A DNA stretch of 64,000 bases, from assembly GCF_964186625.1 (NCBI RefSeq), contig NZ_OZ075110.1, positions 186,001 through 250,000 of the forward strand. The letters run 5' to 3'. Below, piece by piece: positions 1 through 8,702 of the stretch. The translations under genes were made by a program, and so were the position numbers. Position 1 is the stretch's first letter, and every line of letters starts with the position of its first letter. Origin of the DNA: Asticcacaulis sp. MM231. Lineage in GTDB: Bacteria > Pseudomonadota > Alphaproteobacteria > Caulobacterales > Caulobacteraceae. Under the pieces are notes generated by a model that worked only from the letters and a program-made list of their open reading frames with translations, searched no databases and was not told the DNA's origin.

Positions 1-1175
1 GGGTAAAGACAAAGACCGCGCTCCACGTGTCCTGTGCGCCGAGAAAGAGCAGGTCGCCGCCATGCGCCAGGGCGATTTGCCGCGCCAGATTCAGTCCCGT
101 CCCCGTACCGTTCGGCTTGGTCGTGACAAAGGCATGAAACATCTGATCGATAAGCGTTTCCGGCACGCCGCAACCCTGATCGGCAATGACAATGCGAATA
201 TCCTTAATGTCGCTTTCCAATGCTATGCGAATGAGACCGCCGCCGGACAGGGAGTCCGCGGCCTCGGCGGCATTGGTCAGGACATTGAGCAGCGCCTGGA
301 TAAGAAGGGTTTCATCGACATCAAGCTGTGGATCATCCGGCGGCAGATCGAGTTCGATGGATACCCTTTTGGCGGCCTCACTCTGCTGGAAGACCAGAAC
401 CACATTGCCAAGCAAGGCTCCCAGCGCGACCGGCCGGCGTACGGGTTCAGGCAATCTCGCCATGGAGCGATAGGCCTCGACAAAACGCGCCAAGCCGCCT
501 GCGCGTTCCGACAATAAGGTCAAGGCGTCGCGCGCGTCGCGCGACGCCGGCGACGTTTCATCCTGCAGATAGTCGCGCGCGATTCCGGCCAGAATTCGCC
601 ACCGGAGTCAGCGAATTCATAATTTCATGGCTGAGCACCCTGAGCAGGTCGCGCAGGGCTGTGGCCTCCGCCATGCGGATTTCGGACTGGATGTCGGTCA
701 AGCTGATAAGTCGGATGGTATAGTGCGCGGTGATGAAGTCACTAATGCCGACCGCATAGGTCCGGCCAAACAGGGTCAGCGAACCCGGCATTCCCGGATC
801 TGTCCGGGTGACGGACGCGATAAGGCTTTGTGGCGGATCGGCAATCAGGTCATCCGTGCGGAAGAGACTGCGCGCCGCCCGATTGACCGCCTGCAAACCT
901 TCTGCGGCACTGAACCTGAGAAGCGGCAGGGGCACCTGATCGATCAGCACCGTCAGAGGCTCCGTGCGGTCATGCCGGACGACGTTCAGGACCGGCGGAT
1001 CCGGCAAGGTCTGGGACTGGAGGCTCATCAGGCATGCCAGACAGCCCGCGGCGATGAGAACGCCGAACGCTGCATTGCCCCAAAGCTGGTTTTGGAGCGC
1101 GTTGGTCACAAGGGCGGACGCGCCTATGAGACCCGCCACAGTGACCAGAAAGGATAGGCGTGACTTAAAGGCCAT
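1..1175 (-). pseudogene. NtrY-like sensor histidine kinase, frameshifted and cut by the window edge
   Basis: Membrane histidine kinase, probably the partner of the response regulator just upstream, whose stop it overlaps by 11 bases. Residues 1-50 form two hydrophobic segments, followed by a PAS-like region and the phosphoacceptor box LSHEIMNSLTPVA. Directly after it the frame breaks: the open frame ends as NSGRNRARLSAG-stop at 558. One frame over, the protein continues as AGIARDYLQDE, then the N box (LLNVLTNAAEAA), DQGCGVP and GTGTGLNLARQIALAHGG to base 1 with no stop. Removing one base in GAATTC at 592-597 gives SLTPVANLAGIARDYL, as expected for the family. Only the last residues lie outside the window. 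Either a true frameshift or a one-base assembly error. Confidence 0.8.
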
Positions 1176-2394
1176 GCCTGGCCATCCGACGATATAAGGT
1201 CTGACGCGTCAGACCAAGTTCCATGGCCGCTTTGGAAATATTGAAATTGTGGCGGCTCAGCGCCTCTTCAATGACGAGCCTTTCCGTACGTTCGAGATTG
1301 AGCCCCAGGTCCGGTGTGGCTGTGCCGCTTGGCAGATCAAGATCCGCCGCCGTCGCCACCGGTCCATCACAGGCTACAAGCGCGCGCTCCACAACGCGTC
1401 GCAAGGCATGCAGGTTATCCGGCCAGGCGTATCCGCGCAAAGCGATGATGGCATCCGGCGCCAGGCTTCGGGCGCCCAGCCCCTGCCGCAGGGCGAAAAC
1501 CCTGGCGAAATGATGGGAAAGCAGGTCTATGTCATGGCCCCGATCACGTAGCGGCGGCAGCACCATTTCAAGTGTGCTCAGCGCATAAAGCAGGGCTTTT
1601 TGAAGGCCTATCTCCATATGGTGCCGGCTGGTCGTTGCTACAAAGCGGGTATTACGCCGGCTGGCGTCGGCAAGCGCAGCCAGCAGGGCCTGTGTAAGGT
1701 CAGGGGCAAGACCATCGATATCCTCAAGCACCAAGGTCGCGTTCGTAATATTGGCCAGATCAGACACATCAGCAAGCGTGAGGCTCGCCGCCTGCAGGAT
1801 CTTCACGTCCGAGCGAAGCGACTGGCGGTGGAGCGCCTGAGCCACCAGGCTCTTTCCCGTTCCGCTCTCGCCCATCAGAAGAACCGAGGCTGTCAGGGGC
1901 GCGTATTTCGTGATCAGTTCTCGCGTGCGCACCAAAGCATCACACGCCCCGACGATCACGCCAGCGTCAAGCGTTGCAAGCCCGTCCGCAAGTTCGGGAG
2001 GTTGCGGGTTTCCGCGTTGCGCGATGGCCTCTTCGATGGCCTCCAGAAGCCGCGCATTGTTCCATGGCTTCATGACGAAGTTCTTCGCGCCGGCCCGCAG
2101 CGCCTGAACGGCTATGGTCAATCCGCTGTGCCCTGTCACAACGATGACAACCGCATGAGGATCATGCCTCAGGATTTCGCGCAGACAGGCCAGTCCCTCC
2201 TCCCCTGACATCTGCGCGCGCGAAAAATTCAGGTCCAGAAGTATGACGTCCACAGGTTCGGCACTCAGAATACCATAGGCTTCGGCGGGATTGAGGGCCT
2301 GGCGAAAGTCGTAACCCAGTTTCAGCAGGAAAAGCTCTGCCGTCTTCAGGACCCCGGGGTCATCATCGATAAACAAGATCTTGCGCGCGGGCAT
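1165..2394 (-). CDS. NtrC-like response regulator without GAFTGA (REC-AAA-Fis HTH)
   Basis: Response regulator of 409 residues. The receiver domain (about 1-125) has acidic pocket D10-D12, phosphoacceptor D54 in LLDLNF followed by the MSGEEGL stretch, and KPW. The AAA+ domain has Walker A GESGTGKS and Walker B-like LVLEDID, and a Fis-type HTH closes the protein (ISKAAMELGLTRQTLYRRM). The GAFTGA loop that contacts sigma-54 is missing and that part of the AAA domain is shortened, so it probably acts without sigma-54. Regulators with this LDxNF...SGxEGL receiver are known beside MacB/FtsX exporters, which fits the exporter at 3476-6535. The start at MPARK is chosen because it matches family N-termini; an in-frame start at 2457 is possible. 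Confidence 0.88.
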   Translation of the reverse strand: MPARKILFIDDDPGVLKTAELFLLKLGYDFRQALNPAEAYGILSAEPVDVILLDLNFSRAQMSGEEGLACLREILRHDPHAVVIVVTGHSGLTIAVQALRAGAKNFVMKPWNNARLLEAIEEAIAQRGNPQPPELADGLATLDAGVIVGACDALVRTRELITKYAPLTASVLLMGESGTGKSLVAQALHRQSLRSDVKILQAASLTLADVSDLANITNATLVLEDIDGLAPDLTQALLAALADASRRNTRFVATTSRHHMEIGLQKALLYALSTLEMVLPPLRDRGHDIDLLSHHFARVFALRQGLGARSLAPDAIIALRGYAWPDNLHALRRVVERALVACDGPVATAADLDLPSGTATPDLGLNLERTERLVIEEALSRHNFNISKAAMELGLTRQTLYRRMARHGL

Positions 2395-2403
2395 GTACGA
2401 ATC

Positions 2404-2437
2404 CGGACACTGTGGACAGTTGGTGTCTAAATGTCCG
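2404..2437. promoter_or_regulatory. Putative palindromic operator of the response regulator
   Basis: CGGACA at 2404-2409 and TGTCCG at 2432-2437 are perfect inverted arms. Between them lie a further GGACA (2414-2418) and TGTC (2424-2427). The element sits 10 bases upstream of the response-regulator start and about 90 bases before the divergent IclR gene. Fis-type HTH dimers bind such palindromes, so autoregulation is a reasonable inference; no second copy was seen before the exporter genes. Confidence 0.4.
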
Positions 2438-2524
2438 CGAAAAGCAGAAAAAGTCAAATGATTTTGGCATGTTAGTTCGGGCGTCCTACGGTGTTAGACT
2501 GCCCGTAACCATAAGGAAACGCGC

Positions 2525-3343
2525 ATGAGAAGCCAAAACAATGTCCGTCGGAGCGAACCAACGTCATTGACCGCCCCCGTCTTGCCTAAATCAGCAAGCA
2601 CGGGTTCACGCGGCCTGACCCTGGGGCTTAAGGTTCTGGAGCATCTCGCCACCTGCGAAACACCGGCGACACAACAAACGATTGCGAGCGCTTTGAAGAT
2701 ATCCGGTTCGTCGGTTTACCGTTCGATGGTCGTCCTTGAGCAGCGCGGCTACGTGGCGCGGATCGGCAAGGACGGTGCCTACGCGACCACCCGAAAGCTG
2801 TTCCATATCCAGTCGACGGCCGATACCCACCAGAGATTGCTCAGTCATGCTCAGCCCATCATGTGCACTTTGTCCGAAAGCATTTCGCAATCGTGCAACC
2901 TGTCGATTCCGATCGCGGCAGATATGCAGGTCGTAAGCCATCAAGAATCATCTGGCCCCTACGGAATCAACGTCCCGATCGGATTCCGCTACGATATTCC
3001 GAACTCTGCTCCCGGGCTGGCTTTTACGGCGTTTATGAAACATTCCGATCCTGCGAGTTGGCCACAGGGCCTCTCCACGACCATTGACGCGCAATGGACC
3101 TCATTGAAAAAAACGGTGCAGGCGGCAACTGAAGCCGGGTTCACAAAGGTTGCCAATCCGTACCTACCCGATGTTATCGACCTATCGTGCCCCATCTTCG
3201 ACAAGAGCCGGTTCGTGGCCGCCCTGACCGTTCCGTACATCAAAACCAGCACAAGTCCGAGCCTCACCTGGTGTCTGGCGGCGTTGCAACAGGCGGCTGA
3301 GCGCCTGAACGCGTCGCTGCAAAGCGAGGCGTTGGTCTCCTGA
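2525..3343 (+). CDS. IclR-family transcriptional regulator
   Basis: Protein of 272 residues. A disordered N-terminus (about 1-28) precedes an IclR-type winged helix (about 30-95: LGLKVLEHLATCETPATQQTIASAL...GSSVYRSMVVLEQRGYVAR) and a GAF-like effector domain (about 105-265). AAGGAA lies 8 bases before the ATG. Family members bind small organic acids or aromatics through the C-terminal domain; nothing here identifies the ligand. It is divergent from the two-component genes and 132 bases upstream of the ABC exporter, so it may regulate either side. The HTH is well conserved; the effector domain is recognised from overall pattern only. Confidence 0.82.
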   Translation: MRSQNNVRRSEPTSLTAPVLPKSASTGSRGLTLGLKVLEHLATCETPATQQTIASALKISGSSVYRSMVVLEQRGYVARIGKDGAYATTRKLFHIQSTADTHQRLLSHAQPIMCTLSESISQSCNLSIPIAADMQVVSHQESSGPYGINVPIGFRYDIPNSAPGLAFTAFMKHSDPASWPQGLSTTIDAQWTSLKKTVQAATEAGFTKVANPYLPDVIDLSCPIFDKSRFVAALTVPYIKTSTSPSLTWCLAALQQAAERLNASLQSEALVS

Positions 3344-3475
3344 CGGCTTGCGGCTGCCTCCCGTCACGGGTCGGCCAACCCTGCCGCCCCGGAACACGCC
3401 ACACAGGCTCGGAATATGTTAAAGCGTCCTGACATTATAGGTTTCATGTCTCCGCCAAAGGTGTATGGCGTTCCC

Positions 3476-4162
3476 ATGCCGCTTATCAGTCTTAAGAACC
3501 TGGAGTTCACGTACGAAACACCGGAACGACGCGTCGAGGTGTTGCGGGGCGTTTCACTCGACATCGAACCGGGCGAGTTCGTTGCCATTTGCGGCCCCTC
3601 TGGCTGTGGTAAATCGACCCTGCTCAACATACTGGGGACGCTGGAGCGTCCGTCATCCGGCCAGTACATCTACGACGGCGACACTCTGGACGACCGTACG
3701 CCCGGTCAGCTTGCGCAACTCAGGGCGAAGGATATCGGCTTTGTGTTCCAGAGCTTCAACCTGATCGACAGCCTGACGGTCTATGACAATATCGAGTTGG
3801 CCCTGCTGTACCGAAACGAACGCGACAAAAACCGGCGGGCCCGGATCATGGAGGCCATGGATCGCGTCGGCATAGCCCATCGGGCCAACCATTTGCCCCG
3901 GCAACTGTCCGGCGGACAGCAACAGCGCTGTGCCATAGCCCGCGCGATTGTCGGACGTCCCGCTATCCTTTTGGCCGACGAACCGACAGGTAATCTTGAT
4001 TCGGAAAATGCGGCTCAGATTTTCGGCATTCTCAAAGCGCTTCACCTGGAAGGCAGTACGCTGGTCGTGGTCACCCACTCCCCCAGCCAGGCCGATCAGG
4101 CGGAACGGGTTGTGGAAATGCTGGACGGCCGCATCCAGTTTACACGGCGCCGTCTGTTATGA
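3476..4162 (+). CDS. ABC transporter ATP-binding protein, MacB/LolD type
   Basis: Cytoplasmic ATPase of 228 residues that would power the FtsX-fold permease encoded next. Walker [10 protein letters not shown] is at 40-48, the Q-loop at VFQSFNLI, the signature LSGGQQQR near 140, Walker [13 protein letters not shown] follows, and the switch histidine is in VVTHS. This is the canonical MacB/LolD/FtsE subfamily, which drives mechanotransmission rather than direct substrate passage. Starts at 3416 and 3446 are in frame, but family alignment favours MPLISL; AAAGG lies about 12 bases upstream. Its stop TGA at 4160-4162 overlaps an ATG at 4159 that is not in the permease frame. Confidence 0.93.
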   Translation: MPLISLKNLEFTYETPERRVEVLRGVSLDIEPGEFVAICGPSGCGKSTLLNILGTLERPSSGQYIYDGDTLDDRTPGQLAQLRAKDIGFVFQSFNLIDSLTVYDNIELALLYRNERDKNRRARIMEAMDRVGIAHRANHLPRQLSGGQQQRCAIARAIVGRPAILLADEPTGNLDSENAAQIFGILKALHLEGSTLVVVTHSPSQADQAERVVEMLDGRIQFTRRRLL

Positions 4163-4168
4163 GTCTGC

Positions 4169-6535
4169 GTGCGTCGAGTTCCTGTCCATATATGCCGCTC
4201 GCTGTTCCGTTTCTGGGGGGTAAGCCTCCTTAACATTATCGGGCTGGCCATAGGTTTCGCGGCCGCCCTCATTATCGGACTGTACGTCACAAGCGAACTC
4301 AGTTTCGATCGCTTCATTCCGCAGGCAGACGGCATATACCTGGTGACCACGGTCTACAGCCCCGCCAACAGCCCTTTGGTCAGCAATGACAAATCCCCGG
4401 CCGGGCTGGCGGGCTGGCTTCGCGCCCGGGCGCCGGACGTGGAAGACGCCGTGCGGCTGCATCCGGTCGAATGGTCGGTTAAATCATCACGCTTCGCGTC
4501 GCTGGAACGTCTCTACTGGGCCGACGCCAGGTTTTTTGACGTCTTGCACCTCAAGGCCGTCGCCGGCAAACTGGACACAGCGCTCGACCAGCCCTTCAAG
4601 ATGGTCCTGACCCAAAAGATGGCACGGCGGTACTTCGGCCGGGACGATGTCGTAGGGCAGATTTTGCTGATCAACGGGGCCTCTCCTGTCGAGGTTACGG
4701 CCGTTTTGGCCGATTTCCCCGCCAATACGAGCCTTGACCGCGAAATTTTTGTCTCTGGCCACAGCGATTACAGCATGTTGACTGTGCTTGACAAAAACCC
4801 GGATTGGCAGTGGGCGTCGTGCTATACCTTCGTGAAACTCCTGCCGGGAAGGCGCCTGACAGCCGATACGGTCAAACGCATCGCCGCCGACAGTTGGCAT
4901 AGTGGCAGTAATTTCCCGGCAAGATTCACCCTCACCCCGCTGCCTGAGGTGCATTTCCAGCCGGAGGCTGACAGCCAGATTGTCACTCGCAGCCACAGGG
5001 ATACGGTCTTTGCCATGGCCGCCGTCTCCGCCGTCATCCTGCTTCTCGCTGCGGCGAATCTGGCGGGGCTGATGACGGCCCAAATCGACGAACGCAGCCC
5101 TGAGATGTCGGTGCGCCGCAGTTTGGGCGCCCAGCGGCATCACCTGTTCTTACATATCTTGTTTGAGGCGCTTGTTATTCATCTCATCGCTTTGTCCGCG
5201 GGGCTTGCCCTGGTCGAGAGGTTGCTGCCGTTCATCAATGCGCCCATGGGACTGAAGCTATCGCTCTGGTCGTCACCAGGCTTTATCGCTTGGTTTGTCA
5301 CAGGCGCGATCCTCACGGGCATGCTGGGGGCCCTTTATCCGGCCACCGTTCTATCAGCGCCACGACACGGTTATGCGGCAGGCCTAACCGCCCATAATCG
5401 TTCCTACCTTAGCCGCGTTGGCTGGATAACGGTGCAGTTCACCCTGCTCATAACACTCCTGATTTCTTCACAGGTCGTCCATCGGCAGTGGATGTTCGCC
5501 ACCGGAACCGCGCTGAATTTCGACGCAGACCGCGTTCTTCAGATCGTCACCTACGATACGCTTCACCAGTTTGACTTCAAGCGACGCATCCTCGCCCTTC
5601 CCGGCGTCGCTGATGCCTCCTTCTCACGTTTTATTCCCGAAGAAAGGGACATTCGACCGGGTTGGGCCGTGGCGCCGGGCGGACGGCGTGTCCAGTTCAA
5701 CCGGCAATCGGTTGATGCGAACTTCTTCGATATGTTCGGCGTGCGCCTTCTGGCAGGCAGACCCTTCTCCGGCGTCTACTACGCCGAAACGCCGCCGACT
5801 GAGGTGATCCTCAGCCGCTCGGCGGTCGAGGCCCTGGGATATCGCCGGCCGGCCGACGCGATTGGCCACGTGCTTGATTATGAGGCCGATCGCATTCACA
5901 TCCGGTCAACGGTTATAGGCGTGGTCGACGACATGCGCACCAACACGGTGCGCAAAGCCTTGCAGCCGATGGTTTTTGACAACCAGTCGTTTTCCTTCAC
6001 CCGCCTCAATGTCAGGCTGAAGCCAGGCGACGAAGCGGCGGCGCTCGCGGCTATTGATAGGGCCTGGCAACAGCAATATCCGGACTACAATCCCATCTAC
6101 CGCTACTTTTATTCGGAATATCTGAGCGATCTCTATCAGGACATGAAGCAGCAATGGTGGGCTTTCGCCCTGCTCTCGGTTGTTGGTATCTGCCTGTCCG
6201 TTTTGGGCCTGAGCGGACTGTCTATCTACCTGGCGCGGGCGCGCAGCCGTGAAATCGCCATCCGCAACGCCTTGGGGGCTCGCTTTTGGGATATTGTCCG
6301 GCTCAGGGTGGCGCCCTTCGTTAAACCCTTTCTGATCGCCAACCTGGCCGCTGGCCTTTTATCCTGGCTTTTGATGTCGTGGTGGCTGAGGTCCTTTGAC
6401 GCCCACATTGCGTTAAACCCCGCCGCCTTTGTGAGCGCCGGGGGTCTTACGCTCCTTATCACCCTGATCACCCTTACCGTTCACATTGTCCTGACATCGC
6501 CGGACCGCTCAAGTCAGCCGCTGCGCACGTTCTGA
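4169..6535 (+). CDS. FtsX/MacB-type ABC transporter permease
   Basis: Integral membrane permease of 788 residues with the duplicated MacB layout: an N-terminal membrane segment (about 13-40), a large periplasmic domain, a central cluster of membrane helices with an FtsX domain (about 280-420), a second periplasmic domain, and a final FtsX domain ending in three helices. Probably exports a peptide, antibiotic or lipid with the preceding ATPase and under the neighbouring two-component system. No separate MacA-type adaptor is in the window. The start used is GTG 4169. An ATG at 4159, coupled to the upstream stop as ATGA, is one base out of frame and hits a stop after 24 codons, so the true N-terminus is uncertain by a few residues or disturbed by a one-base insertion. 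Confidence 0.88.
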   Translation: MRRVPVHICRSLFRFWGVSLLNIIGLAIGFAAALIIGLYVTSELSFDRFIPQADGIYLVTTVYSPANSPLVSNDKSPAGLAGWLRARAPDVEDAVRLHPVEWSVKSSRFASLERLYWADARFFDVLHLKAVAGKLDTALDQPFKMVLTQKMARRYFGRDDVVGQILLINGASPVEVTAVLADFPANTSLDREIFVSGHSDYSMLTVLDKNPDWQWASCYTFVKLLPGRRLTADTVKRIAADSWHSGSNFPARFTLTPLPEVHFQPEADSQIVTRSHRDTVFAMAAVSAVILLLAAANLAGLMTAQIDERSPEMSVRRSLGAQRHHLFLHILFEALVIHLIALSAGLALVERLLPFINAPMGLKLSLWSSPGFIAWFVTGAILTGMLGALYPATVLSAPRHGYAAGLTAHNRSYLSRVGWITVQFTLLITLLISSQVVHRQWMFATGTALNFDADRVLQIVTYDTLHQFDFKRRILALPGVADASFSRFIPEERDIRPGWAVAPGGRRVQFNRQSVDANFFDMFGVRLLAGRPFSGVYYAETPPTEVILSRSAVEALGYRRPADAIGHVLDYEADRIHIRSTVIGVVDDMRTNTVRKALQPMVFDNQSFSFTRLNVRLKPGDEAAALAAIDRAWQQQYPDYNPIYRYFYSEYLSDLYQDMKQQWWAFALLSVVGICLSVLGLSGLSIYLARARSREIAIRNALGARFWDIVRLRVAPFVKPFLIANLAAGLLSWLLMSWWLRSFDAHIALNPAAFVSAGGLTLLITLITLTVHIVLTSPDRSSQPLRTF

Positions 6536-6612
6536 TCCTTTCGCGCCCTTAAGCCTTGCGCGTCCGCTCACATCTATTGCCTTCGCAGTTGCGAGTGGAC
6601 TAAGCTCGACGG

Positions 6613-7215
6613 ATGAACGTCCTCATCATCGATCCTGACGAAGCGCGCGCGGCCATTGTGGCCGACGGGATCCGTTCGGACCACGGCGAGCAGGAAACCA
6701 TCGTCCGGCAAGGCCCTCGTTTTGAATTAAGGATGCTGCGCGATTTCGACCCGGACATGGTCATCATTGCGTGCGAAAGCCCTGACCGCGATATGCTGGA
6801 AGCGCTGCAGGTCGCCAATGAACAGGTGCCGCGCCCGGTGGTGATGTTCGTCGACCGGTCCGACGACAATGCGACGGCCAAGGCGCTGGAGGCCGGTGTC
6901 GCGGCCTATATTGTTGACGGCTATAATCCAAAGCGAATGTCGTCGATCCTGACGGTCGCCGCCCAGCGCTTTAACCTTACCCAGGGCCTGCGTCGGGATC
7001 TCGACAAGGCCAAGGCGGATCTGGCGGCGCGCAAGGTCATCGATCGCGCCAAGGGCGTTTTGATGAGTTCGCGTAACCTTTCCGAAGACGAGGCCTACAA
7101 GGCCCTGCGCAAACATGCCATGGACACGGGGCGACCGATCCACGCCGTAGCTGCCGATATACTGGCCGTCAGCGGCCTGCTGACGCCCCCCAAAGACGGA
7201 CCGGGTGAAGACTGA
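6613..7215 (+). CDS. nasT: NasT, ANTAR-domain transcription antiterminator
   Basis: Response-regulator-like RNA-binding protein of 200 residues. The pseudo-receiver domain (about 1-125) has D8 and D10 near the N-terminus and retains a D near residue 53. A helical linker leads to the C-terminal ANTAR domain (about 135-190: KVIDRAKGVLMSSRNLSEDEAYKALRKHAMDTG). Family knowledge: NasT binds two-hairpin RNA leaders and prevents terminator formation; NasS holds it inactive without nitrate. Its stop overlaps the nasS ATG (TGATG at 7213-7217), so the pair is translationally coupled. Two fitting RNA targets lie downstream, before narK and nirB. Confidence 0.93.
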   Translation: MNVLIIDPDEARAAIVADGIRSDHGEQETIVRQGPRFELRMLRDFDPDMVIIACESPDRDMLEALQVANEQVPRPVVMFVDRSDDNATAKALEAGVAAYIVDGYNPKRMSSILTVAAQRFNLTQGLRRDLDKAKADLAARKVIDRAKGVLMSSRNLSEDEAYKALRKHAMDTGRPIHAVAADILAVSGLLTPPKDGPGED

Positions 7216-8360
7216 TGACAGACCTGAAAATCGCTTATAACCCGCTGAATGATGCTGCCCTGGTGCTGGTCGCCGAAGCGCTCGGCTTCTATGACTCCGA
7301 AGGCTTAAGCGTCACGCTCAGCCGTGAGGCCAACTGGTCAAATATCCGCGATAAGCTGGCCTATGGTCTGATAGACGCCGCCCATATCCTGGCCCCCATG
7401 CCGTTCGCCGCCGCCCTGGGCCTTGGTCCCTCCATGGGGCGCGTCATTGCGCCCATGGCTCTGGGTGCCAACGGTAATTCGGTCGTGGTGTCATCCGTAC
7501 TGAAAGCCCGCCTCGAAGACGCTGGCGACCTGCATAAGACCCTGCTCGGCAGCGGCCGCCTGCTGGCGCGCGAAGTGGAGCGCCGGCGCAAGGAGGGCCT
7601 CGGTCGTCTGGTCTTTGCCGTGCCGTTTACCTGGTCGCCGCACCACTTCGTCCTGCGGCACTGGGTGGCCTCAGCCGGTCTCGATCCCGAACGGCAACTG
7701 CAGTGGATCGTGGTTCCCCCCTCGCGCATGGCCGATATGCTCAGAGACGGGGTGATCGACGGTTTCTGCTCAGGCTCACCCTGGCCGCAAACCGCGCAAT
7801 TGAACGGTCAGGGCGAAATCCTCTTTTCCGATCCCGATTACTGGACGCTCAAGCCTGAAAAGGTATTGGGCGTGCGCGCCGCCTGGGCCGAAGCCCATCC
7901 GGCTGAGACCATTGGCCTGACCCGCGCCCTCTTGCGCGCGGCGCTTTGGGCCAGCGATCCGGCCAATAGCGAGGACCTGATACGCATCCTGGCCCGGCGC
8001 TCGTACGTCAACGCGCCGTGGAAAGCGATCGAGCAGGCGCTAGCCGCCGGGGGATCAGGCCTGATCCTCGATCCCGAACGCGCCACCTTCCCATGGATTA
8101 GCCATGCCAAGTGGTTCCTGGGCCAGCTTGTCAAATGGGGCATGTTGACGCCAGAGCACGATTTCGACCAGTTGGCGCGCCATGTCTACCGCCCGGACCT
8201 GTGGCGTGAAGCCGCCGCGTCTCTCGGCCTAAACTGTCCGGAGGCCGATGAAAAAACCGAAGGCGGCCAGGCCGCCGGCTGGGAGATTCCGGCCAAACCG
8301 CACAATATTGTCATGCCTGCCAATGAGTTATTCGATGGCGGAGTGTTTCGCTGCGGTTAA
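7215..8360 (+). CDS. nasS: NasS, nitrate-binding sensor (NrtA/CmpA-like)
   Basis: Protein of 381 residues of the NrtA/CmpA nitrate-binding fold but with no signal peptide (MTDLKIAYNPLNDAALVLVAEALGFY), so it acts in the cytoplasm. In the NasS-NasT systems of Paracoccus, Azotobacter and Bradyrhizobium, NasS sequesters NasT and releases it when nitrate or nitrite binds. Recognisable family features are the DAAHILAPMPFA segment, a CSGSPWPQTAQ-like stretch near residue 180 and the PWISHAKWFLGQ stretch near 295. It is coupled to nasT and directly precedes the narK leader, as in known nas loci. Confidence 0.92.
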   Translation: MTDLKIAYNPLNDAALVLVAEALGFYDSEGLSVTLSREANWSNIRDKLAYGLIDAAHILAPMPFAAALGLGPSMGRVIAPMALGANGNSVVVSSVLKARLEDAGDLHKTLLGSGRLLAREVERRRKEGLGRLVFAVPFTWSPHHFVLRHWVASAGLDPERQLQWIVVPPSRMADMLRDGVIDGFCSGSPWPQTAQLNGQGEILFSDPDYWTLKPEKVLGVRAAWAEAHPAETIGLTRALLRAALWASDPANSEDLIRILARRSYVNAPWKAIEQALAAGGSGLILDPERATFPWISHAKWFLGQLVKWGMLTPEHDFDQLARHVYRPDLWREAAASLGLNCPEADEKTEGGQAAGWEIPAKPHNIVMPANELFDGGVFRCG

Positions 8361-8580
8361 TCACGGAAATGTGATTGCATTTGAAACCGCATGAAGCCTT
8401 TTCACGCAAGCGACGACATAGGACCTGACGCCTGCTGTCAAAGCCTGTTTTGTGATATATTTAACCCATCATTCCCGTCGCGGCGCAACCTTGCCTCCTA
8501 CGATCCAAACGGACATTGACGAACGCCAATCTCTGAACAATCTTGAGCTATACGGTCAAAGATGATCGCAATTTTTCGGT
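8361..8580. other. Intergenic region, probable promoter of the narK transcript
   Basis: About 220 bases between nasS and the ANTAR leader. An AT-rich TGATATATTTAA stretch occurs around 8453-8464 and a TTGACG at 8516-8521. No convincing -35/-10 pair was found at proper spacing, so the promoter is inferred from the leader downstream rather than seen. Confidence 0.3.
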
Positions 8581-8635
8581 CCGGACAGCCAATGACGGTG
8601 CGTCCGGCCTCATCATAGACAATGACGTCTCATGA
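8581..8635 (+). promoter_or_regulatory. ANTAR two-hairpin RNA target in the narK leader
   Basis: Hairpin 1 has lower stem CCGGAC/GTCCGG (8581-8586 and 8602-8607), upper stem GCC/GGT and hexaloop AATGAC (8591-8596). Hairpin 2 has stem TCAT-AGAC / GTCT-(C)-ATGA (8613-8620 and 8627-8635) and again hexaloop AATGAC (8621-8626). Both loops carry A at position 1 and G at position 4, the diagnostic bases of ANTAR-bound RNAs. The element follows nasT-nasS and precedes narK, so NasT is the expected ligand. Confidence 0.85.
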
Positions 8636-8640
8636 CATTC

Positions 8641-8679
8641 CGCACCGGTTTCCCGGCGGGCTGTTTTGGGGCGTTTTTT
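8641..8679 (+). terminator. Leader terminator upstream of narK
   Basis: CGCACC (8641-8646) can pair with GGGGCG (8668-8673) with one A-G mismatch, and six T (8674-8679) follow directly. CGCACC is also a perfect complement of GGTGCG at 8598-8603 inside ANTAR hairpin 1, so alternative pairings between the hairpins and the terminator are possible. The stem is imperfect; the exact fold needs a structure prediction. Confidence 0.6.
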
Positions 8680-8702
8680 ATTTTCCATAAGGGAAAAAAG
8701 CG

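Noticed and set aside
627..1157. 176-residue frame opposite the histidine kinase
   Set aside because: It lies antisense to a clearly recognisable kinase and has typical shadow-frame composition.
2600..2950. Antisense frame within the IclR gene
   Set aside because: The + strand frame carries a complete HTH and ribosome site; the antisense frame has no recognisable feature.
3344..3475. Sigma-54 promoter before the ABC exporter
   Set aside because: No TGGCAC-N5-TTGC match was found, and the neighbouring regulator lacks the GAFTGA loop anyway.
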